Shown here: positions 45,095-52,827 of the stretch, in pieces | Layout: each line of letters starts with the position of its first letter | Numbering within the stretch: position 1 is the first letter of the stretch | Assembly: GCF_027922145.1 (NCBI RefSeq) | Contig: NZ_BSFC01000003.1 | Location: 98,892-162,891, forward strand | DNA length: 64,000 bases | Origin: Novosphingobium resinovorum | GTDB lineage: Bacteria; Pseudomonadota; Alphaproteobacteria; Sphingomonadales; Sphingomonadaceae | Direction: 5' to 3' | Notes under the pieces: model-generated | The model's database searches: none | Told to the model about the DNA's origin: nothing | The model's input: only the letters and a program-made list of their open reading frames with translations | Translations under genes and position numbers: made by a program

Positions 45095-45757
45095 ATGCCC
45101 CGTTCTCTTCAAAGTCATTCGCTTCAGAGCGAATCCGAAAAGCAGGAACCGCTGATCCTTCTCGTCCCCGGCCTCGACGGCAGCGGACCGCGCCACTGGC
45201 AGCGGCGCTGGGCGGAAGAGTTCGACAATGCCCAGCTGGTGGAGCTGGGCACCTGGGACAACCCCCACCGCAACACTTGGATCAACCGTTTGAACCTGGC
45301 CGTGCACCGCGCGGGACGGCCCGTGGTGATCGTCGCCCACAGCCTCGGTTGCATCCTGACCGCGTGGTGGTCCAAGTTCGAGCAGCCGAGCTGGTCCGCC
45401 CCGGTGATCGGCGCGATGCTGGTCGCGCCGCCGGAAGTCGACTTTTTTCCGCGCGACGAACGGGTGACCGGCTTCGCGCCGACGCCTGCCGATGCGCTGC
45501 CCTTCCCTTCGCTGCTGGTGGCGAGCCACAACGATCCGTGGATGGGCTTCGAGACATCCAAGAGCCTGGCGCGGCGCTGGGGCAGCACGTTCGTCGACGC
45601 CGGGAACAGCGGGCATATCAATGCAGATTCCGGCCTCGGCAGCTGGGAGGACGGCAAGCGCCTGCTCTCGCAGTTGATCGAGATCGGCGCATCCTCGCCG
45701 GGATCCGCCCTGCCTGCTCATGCCGATTGGGCCGAGGGCCTCGAACACCGCGCCTGA
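45095..45757 (+). CDS. RBBP9/YdeN-like alpha/beta hydrolase
   Basis: A 220-residue serine-hydrolase-fold protein. The segment ILLVPGLDGSGPRHWQ and the elbow AHSLGC (S83) are typical of the RBBP9/YdeN group; the catalytic histidine is in GNSGHINADSGLGSWEDG. Cytosolic, as no signal peptide is present. The substrate is unknown. The ATG at 45095 follows AAGGGAG; the frame is open 19 codons upstream through the promoter-like sequence. It is divergent from glutathione reductase and ends at a strong hairpin. Confidence 0.9.
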   Translation: MPRSLQSHSLQSESEKQEPLILLVPGLDGSGPRHWQRRWAEEFDNAQLVELGTWDNPHRNTWINRLNLAVHRAGRPVVIVAHSLGCILTAWWSKFEQPSWSAPVIGAMLVAPPEVDFFPRDERVTGFAPTPADALPFPSLLVASHNDPWMGFETSKSLARRWGSTFVDAGNSGHINADSGLGSWEDGKRLLSQLIEIGASSPGSALPAHADWAEGLEHRA

Positions 45758-45782
45758 CGGCGCGCCATCCTACCCTTGCAGG

Positions 45783-45821
45783 GCGCCGGGGCGACCTAAC
45801 GGTCGTCCCGGCGTATTATTT
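45783..45821 (+). terminator. Rho-independent terminator of the alpha/beta hydrolase
   Basis: CGCCGGGGCGACC and GGTCGTCCCGGCG form a 13-bp stem with one wobble pair and a TAAC loop, followed by TATTATTTTC. It separates the hydrolase from the convergent pgi gene. Confidence 0.85.
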
Positions 45822-47342
45822 TCAGGCGATGCCCGCCAGCGCCAGCAGCGCGGTGGTCGAAGGATCGAACTCCACGCCACCCTGCTCGATCTGCTTGGCG
45901 ATCTCCTTGCCGAGTTCCACGCCGAACTGGTCGAACGGGTTGATCCCCAGCAACACCGCGTTGGCGAAAGTCCGGTGCTCATGAAACGCCACAAGGGCGC
46001 CGAAGGTGGCGGGCGTCAGGTCATCCACCAGGATTGTCGCCGAGGGGCGGTCGCCCGGATAGGCACGCGCCGGATCCTCGCTCGCCTTGCCCGCCATCAG
46101 CGCGGCACCCTGCGCGAAGCAGTTCGACAGCAGGATGCGATGGTGATCGAAGGCAAGGTCGTGCCCGGGCGCGATCGAGGCGATGAAGTCCACCGGCACC
46201 AGGTTGGTGCCCTGATGAAGCAGCTGGAATACCGCGTGCTGCGCATCGGTGCCCACCCCGCCCCACGTGATCGGCGCGGTGGAGCCATCGACCGGCTTGC
46301 CGTCGAAAGTTACGCGCTTGCCGTTCGATTCCATCTCCAGCTGCTGAAGATAGTCGGGCAGCAGCGCCATGCGCTCGTCATAGGCGAAGACCGCGCGGGT
46401 CTGGCAGCCACGCAGGCGGGTGTAGTACTGATCGGCGAATGCGGCACGCAGCGGCAGATTCGCCAGCCCGTCGGTATCGCGGAAATGCACGTCCATCGCG
46501 GCGGCACCGTCGAGAAACTCGGCGAAGTCCGGCCAGCCCAGAGCCATGGCGACGGGGAAGCCGATCGACGACCACAGCGAATAACGCCCGCCCACGCTCT
46601 CGGAGAACGGCAGGATGCGGGTTTCGTCCACGCCCCACTCCATCGCCTTTTCCGGCGCGGCGGTCAGCGCGACGACGCGGCCATAGGCATCCTCGACGCC
46701 GTTCTCGCGCAGCCAGATCAGCACGCTGTCGGCGTTGGTCATCGTCTCGATGGTGGTGAAGGTCTTGGAGGCGACCGCGAGCATCGTGGTGGCCGGATCG
46801 CACTTGGCAAAGGCCTGCTCCAGCGCGCAGCCGTCGATGTTGGACACGACATGCACGTCCACCATCGCGCCTTCACGCGCCAGCGCGTCGATCGCGAGCG
46901 CCGGACCGAGCGCCGAACCGCCGATGCCGACATGGATCAGGTGCTTCACCTCGCCCATGGCGCCGCGATGGATGGCCTCGACGATCGCGGCCATGCGGTG
47001 ATGGTTCTCGGCTGCAAGCTGGACGCTCGCCTCGCTGCCGACGCCGCGCTGGGCGGTGTGCTCGGCGGCGCGGCCTTCAGTCGGGTTGACGATCTCGCCC
47101 GCGAACAGCGCCGCACGGCGGCCCGCGAAGTCCTGCGCCTGCGCCAGTTCCTCGAAGGCGGCGACATGCGCGGCGTCGAGGTGCGTCTTCGACCAGTCGA
47201 ACAGGATTCCGGTGGAGTTCTCCTCCTCACCCAGTTCGAAGCGCGTCGCGAAAGCATCCAGACGGCCGGAATCGGCATCGAAAAGCTGCTTCAAGGTGGG
47301 TTTGTCGAGGCCCTGCAGCTTGTTCCATACCGCTTCGCTCAT
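45822..47342 (-). CDS. pgi: Glucose-6-phosphate isomerase
   Basis: Interconverts glucose-6-phosphate and fructose-6-phosphate. The 506-residue protein is somewhat shorter than the 549-residue enterobacterial enzyme but has the signatures: HVGIGGSALGP near residue 138, GGRYSLWSSIG near 265, and the C-terminal region with the QLLHQGTNLVPVDF and GINPFDQFGVELGK segments. The ATG at 47342 has CAGGAG 9 bases upstream. It is divergent from lepB and ends against a hydrolase terminator. Confidence 0.97.
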   Translation of the reverse strand: MSEAVWNKLQGLDKPTLKQLFDADSGRLDAFATRFELGEEENSTGILFDWSKTHLDAAHVAAFEELAQAQDFAGRRAALFAGEIVNPTEGRAAEHTAQRGVGSEASVQLAAENHHRMAAIVEAIHRGAMGEVKHLIHVGIGGSALGPALAIDALAREGAMVDVHVVSNIDGCALEQAFAKCDPATTMLAVASKTFTTIETMTNADSVLIWLRENGVEDAYGRVVALTAAPEKAMEWGVDETRILPFSESVGGRYSLWSSIGFPVAMALGWPDFAEFLDGAAAMDVHFRDTDGLANLPLRAAFADQYYTRLRGCQTRAVFAYDERMALLPDYLQQLEMESNGKRVTFDGKPVDGSTAPITWGGVGTDAQHAVFQLLHQGTNLVPVDFIASIAPGHDLAFDHHRILLSNCFAQGAALMAGKASEDPARAYPGDRPSATILVDDLTPATFGALVAFHEHRTFANAVLLGINPFDQFGVELGKEIAKQIEQGGVEFDPSTTALLALAGIA

Positions 47343-47491
47343 ACAACGCATCTCCTGGTAAGCATTCGATGCGCCTTATGCGTTCCGCAGTTGCGAAATC
47401 CAAGCCCGAGTTGTGCAATTATCGGCCAGTACCTCACGTTGGTCGGGATCGCTCTTGACGGAAGCACGCGGCCATGGGCAAGGGTTTGCCC

Positions 47492-48334
47492 ATGAGCGAC
47501 ACCCATAGCGCGACAAAGATCGAAGCCGGTCAGGCACCCGCCGGAGCCCCCGATGCCAAGCCCAAGAAGGACGAGAACTTCTTCTCGTTCCTGTTCTGGC
47601 TGGTGCTGGGCGTGGTGGTGCTGCGCAGCTTCATCGTTTCGCCCTTCAACATCCCCAGCGAGTCGATGCTGCCCCGGCTGCTGACCGGCGACTATCTGTT
47701 CGCCACCAAGTGGTCCTACGGCTTCTCGAAGTATTCGCTGCCCTTCAGCGTGCCGCTGATCCCGGGCCGCATCCTCGCCAGCCAGCCCGAGCGCGGCGAC
47801 GTCGTCATCTTCAAGGCCCCGCCAGACAACGACGTCGACTACATCAAGCGGGTCATCGGCCTGCCCGGCGACGAGATCCAGATGAAGGGCGGCCAGCTGT
47901 GGATCAACGGCAAGTCGGTGCCCAAGGTGAAAGTCCCTAACTTCACCGTGCCCGTCAGCCCCAACACCGACTGCGGCCCCGGCTTCGAGACAACGGACAA
48001 CGGCAAGGACGTCTGCTCCTACCCGCAGTTCCGCGAGACGCTGCCGAACGGCAAGAGCTACACCGTGCTCGACATGGGGCCGACCCCGCAGGACGACACC
48101 GGCGTCTTCGTGGTGCCCGAAGGCCACCTGTTCCTGATGGGCGACAACCGCGACAACTCGATGGACAGCCGTTTCCCGGCGGTCGAGGGCGGCGGCGTCG
48201 GCATGGTCCCGCAGGAGAACCTCGTGGGCAAGGCGGCGGTCATGATGTTCTCGACCGACGGTTCGGCCGAATGGATCAAGCCCTGGACATGGTTCACCGC
48301 CGCGCGCTGGAGCCGCATCGGGAGCGTGATCTGA
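47492..48334 (+). CDS. lepB: Signal peptidase I
   Basis: Inner-membrane protease that removes Sec and Tat signal peptides. The 280-residue protein has an N-terminal helix (FFSFLFWLVLGVVVLRSFIV), the nucleophile S58 (IPSESMLP), the general base K119 (DYIKRVIGLPGD), and the GDNRDNSMDSR box. The ATG at 47492 is chosen because AAGGG lies 8 bases before it; another in-frame ATG at 47474 has no such site. It heads the lepB-rnc-era operon, with the rnc start codon directly after its stop. Confidence 0.95.
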   Translation: MSDTHSATKIEAGQAPAGAPDAKPKKDENFFSFLFWLVLGVVVLRSFIVSPFNIPSESMLPRLLTGDYLFATKWSYGFSKYSLPFSVPLIPGRILASQPERGDVVIFKAPPDNDVDYIKRVIGLPGDEIQMKGGQLWINGKSVPKVKVPNFTVPVSPNTDCGPGFETTDNGKDVCSYPQFRETLPNGKSYTVLDMGPTPQDDTGVFVVPEGHLFLMGDNRDNSMDSRFPAVEGGGVGMVPQENLVGKAAVMMFSTDGSAEWIKPWTWFTAARWSRIGSVI

Positions 48335-49003
48335 GTGCTTGAAGCAAATACCCGCGCCTTTCTGATCAAGCATTCCGGCCAGGAGCCGCTCGACGAAGCG
48401 CTCTGGCAAGCGGCCCTGACGCACGGCTCCACAGGCGAGAAACGCAATTACGAACGGCTGGAGTTCCTGGGTGACCGGGTACTCGGCCTCTCGGTGGCCG
48501 AATGGCTCTACCGGGGCAGCGACGAGGCGGAAGGCCGCCTGTCGCAGCGCCTCAACGCGCTCGTCAGCCGCGCCACTTGCGCCACGATCGCCCGCGACAT
48601 CGGCCTCGGCCCGCACATGCGCCTCGGCAAGCAGGCGCGCGACGACGGCGGGCAGGATTCGGAGAACATCCTGGGCGACGTGATGGAGGCGATCATCGGC
48701 GCCTGTTTCACCGAGCGCGGTTTCGAAGCGGCGCGCGATATGGTACTCGGCCTCTGGGCGGATACGCTCCAGGGCAAGACCGGCAAGCGCAAGCATCCCA
48801 AGTCCGCGCTGCAGGAATGGACCGCAGGCAACCGCCGCCGGATGCCCGAATACAAGTTGATCGAGCGTTCAGGTCCGGATCACGCCGCGCGCTTCACGGT
48901 CGAAGTGTCGGTCCACAACGTCGGTTCGGCGCAGGCCACCGCCCATTCCAAGCAGGACGCCGAGACCGGCGCCGCAGAAGAGTTCATGAGGAAATTCGGA
49001 TGA
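48335..49003 (+). CDS. rnc: Ribonuclease III
   Basis: Double-strand-specific endoribonuclease that processes rRNA precursors and structured mRNAs. The 222-residue protein has the signature NYERLEFLGDRVLGL (residues 34-48) and the catalytic ENILGDVMEAIIGA near residue 108, followed by a double-stranded-RNA-binding domain from about residue 150 (KSALQEWTAG ... AEEFMRKFG). It begins with GTG immediately after the lepB stop, with no intervening base, and ends in an ATGA overlap with era. Confidence 0.96.
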   Translation: MLEANTRAFLIKHSGQEPLDEALWQAALTHGSTGEKRNYERLEFLGDRVLGLSVAEWLYRGSDEAEGRLSQRLNALVSRATCATIARDIGLGPHMRLGKQARDDGGQDSENILGDVMEAIIGACFTERGFEAARDMVLGLWADTLQGKTGKRKHPKSALQEWTAGNRRRMPEYKLIERSGPDHAARFTVEVSVHNVGSAQATAHSKQDAETGAAEEFMRKFG

Positions 49004-49893
49004 CCCAGCACTGCGGTCTCGTCGCCGTCATCGGCGCCCCCAACGCGGGCAAGTCCACGCTCGTCAACGCGCTCGTCGGGCAGAAGGTGGCGATCACCTC
49101 GGCCAAAGCGCAGACCACCCGCGCCCGCCTGCTCGGCATCGCGCTCGAGGGCGAGGCGCAGATCATCCTCGCCGACACCCCCGGCATCTTCGCGCCGCGC
49201 CGCCGCCTCGACCGCGCGATGGTCGCCGCCGCCTGGGAAGGCGCGCAGGAGGCCGACGCGATCCTGCTGATCGTCGATGCGGTGAAGCTGCGCCGCCACG
49301 AACTGATGCCGCTGCTCGAAACGCTGAAGGACCGCACCGAACGCAAGGTGCTGGTGCTCAACAAGGTCGATGCAAGCGCCAAGGAAAAGCTGCTGGTGCT
49401 GGCGCAGGAATTCACCGCCGAAGTGCAGTTCGACGAAGTGTTCTTCGTCTCCGCCCTCAGCGGCGACGGCGTGCCGCAGCTCAAGACCTGGCTGGCCGGG
49501 CAGATGTCCGAAGGCCCCTGGCACTATCCCGAGGACCAGGTTTCCGACGCCAGCGAACGCCTGCTCGCCTGCGAAATCACGCGCGAACAGCTCTACCGCC
49601 AGCTCCACGAGGAACTGCCCTACGACGCCGCCGTGCGTCCCGAAGCCTATACCCCGCGCAAGGACGGCTCGGTCGAGATTCGTCAGCAGATCGTCGTGAC
49701 GCGAGACAACCAGCGCGCCATCGTCCTCGGTAAAGGCGGCTCGAAGATCAAGGCGATCGGCGAGGCCGCGCGCAAGGAACTGAGCGAAGTGCTCGGCCAG
49801 AAGGTCCACCTCTTCCTCCACGTGAAGGTCGAGGAGAACTGGGCCGAAACCAAGGACATCTACGAGGAAATCGGACTCGACTGGGTGAAATGA
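49000..49893 (+). CDS. era: GTPase Era
   Basis: Essential GTPase that binds 16S rRNA and assists 30S assembly. The 297-residue protein shows the G motifs GAPNAGKS (residues 12-19), the switch TTRAR, DTPG near residue 60 and NKVD near 124, followed by a KH domain with IVLGKGGSKIKAIG near residue 245. The start is an ATGA overlap with rnc and the stop overlaps the next gene, so lepB, rnc, era and the lipoprotein form one coupled operon. Confidence 0.97.
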   Translation: MTQHCGLVAVIGAPNAGKSTLVNALVGQKVAITSAKAQTTRARLLGIALEGEAQIILADTPGIFAPRRRLDRAMVAAAWEGAQEADAILLIVDAVKLRRHELMPLLETLKDRTERKVLVLNKVDASAKEKLLVLAQEFTAEVQFDEVFFVSALSGDGVPQLKTWLAGQMSEGPWHYPEDQVSDASERLLACEITREQLYRQLHEELPYDAAVRPEAYTPRKDGSVEIRQQIVVTRDNQRAIVLGKGGSKIKAIGEAARKELSEVLGQKVHLFLHVKVEENWAETKDIYEEIGLDWVK

Positions 49894-50981
49894 TGAAGGC
49901 CGCATTCTCGACCCTCACTGCCACCGCATTCCTGCTGTGCGGCTGCGCCACGCCTTACATGAAGGCCGTGGCCGCCGAGAAGGCGCAGGTCACCCTGGTG
50001 GAAGAGAACCTGGCCGGGCAACGCTACGTCGCCATCGGCTCGTCGTTCGCGGCTGGCCCCCAGCTTCCGCCCGTGAAGCCGAGTTGGCCCGCACGCTGCG
50101 GTCAGAGCTTCAACAACTACCCGACGCTGCTCGCCGAACGCTTCGGCATGGTGCTGATCGACCGTTCCTGCTCGGGCGCGGTGACCGACAACGTGCTCGG
50201 CCCCTGGGGCGAAGTGCCGCCGCAGATCAACAGCGTCACGCCCGACACCCGGCTGGTGACGATCACCATCGGCGGCAACGACCTGTCGTACATCGGCAAC
50301 CTGTTCTCGGCGACTTGCGCGTTCAACGCGAAGATCATCGCCGCCTCGGGCGCCAAGACCAAGGCCTGCGGCCCGGTCCGCATCCCCACCGAGACCGACT
50401 ACGTCCGCGACGAGGCGCAGCTCAACGAGATCGCCCGCCGCATCAAGGCCACCGCCCCGCAGGCGCGGATCGTCTTCGTCCAGTACCTGACCCCCGTGCC
50501 GCCGCCGGGCAAGCTCTGCGCCGACACCCCGGTCAGCGAGACCGACGCCGCGATCGTGCGCGAGATCGGCCGCCGCCTTGCCGAGATCACCGGCCGCGTG
50601 GCGCAGGCGCACGGCACCATCGTCGTCGAGATGAACCAATCGTCGGCCACGCACACCCCTTGCGACAAGGAGCCGTGGATGATCGGCTCGCCGCAGGGCT
50701 ACGACGGGCGGCAGGGCCTGCAATGGCACCTCAACAAGGCCGGGATGCAGGCGACGGCGGACGGCATCTCGACCTGGCTCATCAAGAGCGGCGTAAGGCC
50801 GGTGAAGCCTTCGGTGACGGTCGAGCCCGGCCTCAATCCTCCGGGACCGGCGCCGACGAAGCCTGCCCCCGGGCAGCCGATCCCCGCCGTCCCGGTGCCG
50901 GCACCGACGGCCGCCCCAACGGCCAAACCTGCGCCGGCGCCGACGGCCAAACCGTCGAACGAGACGAAGAAGCGCTCGTAA
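49890..50981 (+). CDS. SGNH-hydrolase-family lipoprotein with a Pro-rich tail
   Basis: A 363-residue exported protein. The N-terminus has a lipobox ending LLCGC, with the probable lipidated cysteine at C19. The SGNH fold is indicated by block I AIGSSFAAG near residue 49 (Ser in place of the usual Asp in GDS), block III GGNDLSY near 128 and a late HLNKAGM that may carry the catalytic histidine. It is closest to the mycobacterial-type GSSFAAG esterases, as far as I recall. The last 60 residues are Pro/Ala-rich. It starts in an ATGATGA overlap with era, an unexpected partner. Confidence 0.85.
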   Translation: MMKAAFSTLTATAFLLCGCATPYMKAVAAEKAQVTLVEENLAGQRYVAIGSSFAAGPQLPPVKPSWPARCGQSFNNYPTLLAERFGMVLIDRSCSGAVTDNVLGPWGEVPPQINSVTPDTRLVTITIGGNDLSYIGNLFSATCAFNAKIIAASGAKTKACGPVRIPTETDYVRDEAQLNEIARRIKATAPQARIVFVQYLTPVPPPGKLCADTPVSETDAAIVREIGRRLAEITGRVAQAHGTIVVEMNQSSATHTPCDKEPWMIGSPQGYDGRQGLQWHLNKAGMQATADGISTWLIKSGVRPVKPSVTVEPGLNPPGPAPTKPAPGQPIPAVPVPAPTAAPTAKPAPAPTAKPSNETKKRS

Positions 50982-51101
50982 CGCCGCAGAAGTCTGGCGA
51001 CGGCGCGATCCGCCGTCGCATTCCTGCAATCAAAACGCCTTAAGCGCCCTTTCCCAACAACCGCCGTTCCCCCCGCGGCCGGAACGAGGAAAGGGTCGCT
51101 C

Positions 51102-52613
51102 ATGGTCGCGCGGAGTGCCGCCGCGGCGCAACGGAATGTTTCGATTGCCGTTCGCCGTCCTATCGGCGGCCGGCTTCGGTTGGGTTCGCTCGCGCTGTAC
51201 CTGCCGATCGCCTTCGCATTGCGACTGCTGATGCTGGGCAAGCCCGCATTCCAGTCGGACGAGCAGTTCTACCTCCTCGTCGCGCAGCGCATGGCGCAGG
51301 GCGCCCTTCCCTACGTCGACATCTGGGATCGCAAGCCCTGGGGCCTGTTCGCGCTCTATCGCGCCGTTTACGCCCTGCCGTTCGATCCGGTCTTGACTTA
51401 TCAGTTGCTCGGCCTTGCCTGCTCGGTGCTCACCGCGCTGGTCATCGAACGCATCGCCCGCCGCATCGCTCCGCCCCGCGCAGCGCAGTGGGCGGGGCTG
51501 GTCTATCTGCTTTGGCAGCCGGTGTTCAACGTGGCGCTTGGCCAGTCGCCGGTGTTCTACAACCTGCCTGTCGCCCTTGCCGCGCTGATCGTCGTCGATG
51601 TGCGAACGCGGGCGCACGATCCCTTGCTTGCCCGCCGCGGCCTGGAGGCGATGCTGCTGTTCGGGCTTGCGATGCAGATCAAGTACACGGCGGTCTTCGA
51701 AGGCGCTGCCTTTGGCCTGATGCTGCTGGGACGCGGCTGGGCGGACGGCTGGCCGCCCCGGAGACTGGTCCTGGCGGGCGCCGGATGGATCGCGGCGGCG
51801 CTGGCTCCGACTGCGGCGGTCTGGACAGGCTATGCATGGCTCGGCCACGGCGATGCCTTCGTGCAAGCCAATTTCACCTCGATCCTGGGCCGCACGACGG
51901 ACATGGCCGATGCCTTCGGTCGGCTCGCCAAGGAATGCCTGGCGCTGATCCCTTTCGCGCTCGCCCTGCTTCTGGCACCCCACCACCTGCGCCCCGTTCG
52001 CGGAGAGCGCCCGGCAACCCTGCCGTCCCTGCGCATTTGGGCGCTGGCGAGCATCGGCGGGTTCCTGGTTTTCGGCACTTGGTACGACCACTATCTCGGC
52101 CCCGTGCTGGTGCCGCTGAGCGTGCTTGCTGCCCCGGCCCTCGCACGTAGCCGCCCGGGAGAGCGCTGGTACGGCCAACTGCTACTTGGGCTCGGTGCGA
52201 TCGGTGCCGTCGCGGCGCCCGCCCTGCAGGTCCGCGAAAGAGGCGATGCCACGCAATTCGCTAGCATGACACACGCGATCACCCGCGAACTGCACGGCCG
52301 CTGCCTTTACGTCTTCGAGGGCGACAGCGCGCTCTATCGCACCACCAACGCCTGCATTCCAACGCGATTTGCCTACCCAAGCCACCTCAATGCGATGAAT
52401 GAAGCGGGCGCGCTGAACATCGACCCGGTGAGCGAAGTACGCCGCATCATGGCCAGCCGCCCCGGCGTGGTGGTGATCGGGCTGTCGAAGCGTCCGAACC
52501 GCGCCAACGAAAAGACGCGCGACATCGTCATGGAAGCGCTGCGCAGCGATTACCAAACTTATGCGCAGGCCAGCCTAGGCACCCGCCGGTTCGCGCTGTG
52601 GCGGCTGAAATGA
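51102..52613 (+). CDS. Polytopic membrane protein, GT-C glycosyltransferase (ArnT/PMT)-like
   Basis: A 503-residue integral membrane protein with about ten helices. The first loop carries SDEQFYLLVAQRMAQG, the acidic-pair motif of the GT39/GT83 group, followed by YVDIWDRKPWGLF; the C-terminal 130 residues are soluble. Such enzymes transfer sugars from polyprenyl phosphate to lipids or proteins on the periplasmic side. The acceptor is unknown. A GAGGAAAGGG sequence precedes the ATG at a rather close distance. It is monocistronic and converges on the topA operon. Confidence 0.8.
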   Translation: MVARSAAAAQRNVSIAVRRPIGGRLRLGSLALYLPIAFALRLLMLGKPAFQSDEQFYLLVAQRMAQGALPYVDIWDRKPWGLFALYRAVYALPFDPVLTYQLLGLACSVLTALVIERIARRIAPPRAAQWAGLVYLLWQPVFNVALGQSPVFYNLPVALAALIVVDVRTRAHDPLLARRGLEAMLLFGLAMQIKYTAVFEGAAFGLMLLGRGWADGWPPRRLVLAGAGWIAAALAPTAAVWTGYAWLGHGDAFVQANFTSILGRTTDMADAFGRLAKECLALIPFALALLLAPHHLRPVRGERPATLPSLRIWALASIGGFLVFGTWYDHYLGPVLVPLSVLAAPALARSRPGERWYGQLLLGLGAIGAVAAPALQVRERGDATQFASMTHAITRELHGRCLYVFEGDSALYRTTNACIPTRFAYPSHLNAMNEAGALNIDPVSEVRRIMASRPGVVVIGLSKRPNRANEKTRDIVMEALRSDYQTYAQASLGTRRFALWRLK

Positions 52614-52617
52614 CGCC

Positions 52618-52638
52618 GCCCCGGAACTGATCCGGGGC
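52618..52638. terminator. Hairpin between convergent genes
   Basis: GCCCCGGA (52618-52625) and TCCGGGGC (52631-52638) pair perfectly around a 5-base loop between the GT-C-like gene and the small HTH gene. No T-run follows on either strand, so termination is a guess. Confidence 0.4.
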
Positions 52639-52647
52639 AGGAGACCG

Positions 52648-52827
52648 TCACCGCGCCTTGGCGATGTTCATGCCATGCTGGCGCGCCGCATCCTTGGTCG
52701 ATTCCTCGGTTCGGTTGAGGGCCTTGGCAATTTCCTTGAGGCCCTTGCCCTTGCCCGCGAGGGTCTGCAGCTTCTGCAGTTCCTCGGGCTTCCAGGGCTG
52801 CTTGTGCTTGGCAACCTTGTCGCTCAT
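52648..52827 (-). CDS. Small SANT/HTH-like protein coupled to topA
   Basis: A 59-residue, basic protein: MSDKVAKHKQPWKPEELQKL, then LAGKGKGLKEIAKALNRTEESTKDAARQHGM. The second part looks like a helix-turn-helix or Myb/SANT-like motif. It starts at an ATGA overlap with the topA stop, so it is translated with topoisomerase I. Probably a small DNA-binding accessory protein; no function is known to me. Confidence 0.75.
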   Translation of the reverse strand: MSDKVAKHKQPWKPEELQKLQTLAGKGKGLKEIAKALNRTEESTKDAARQHGMNIAKAR

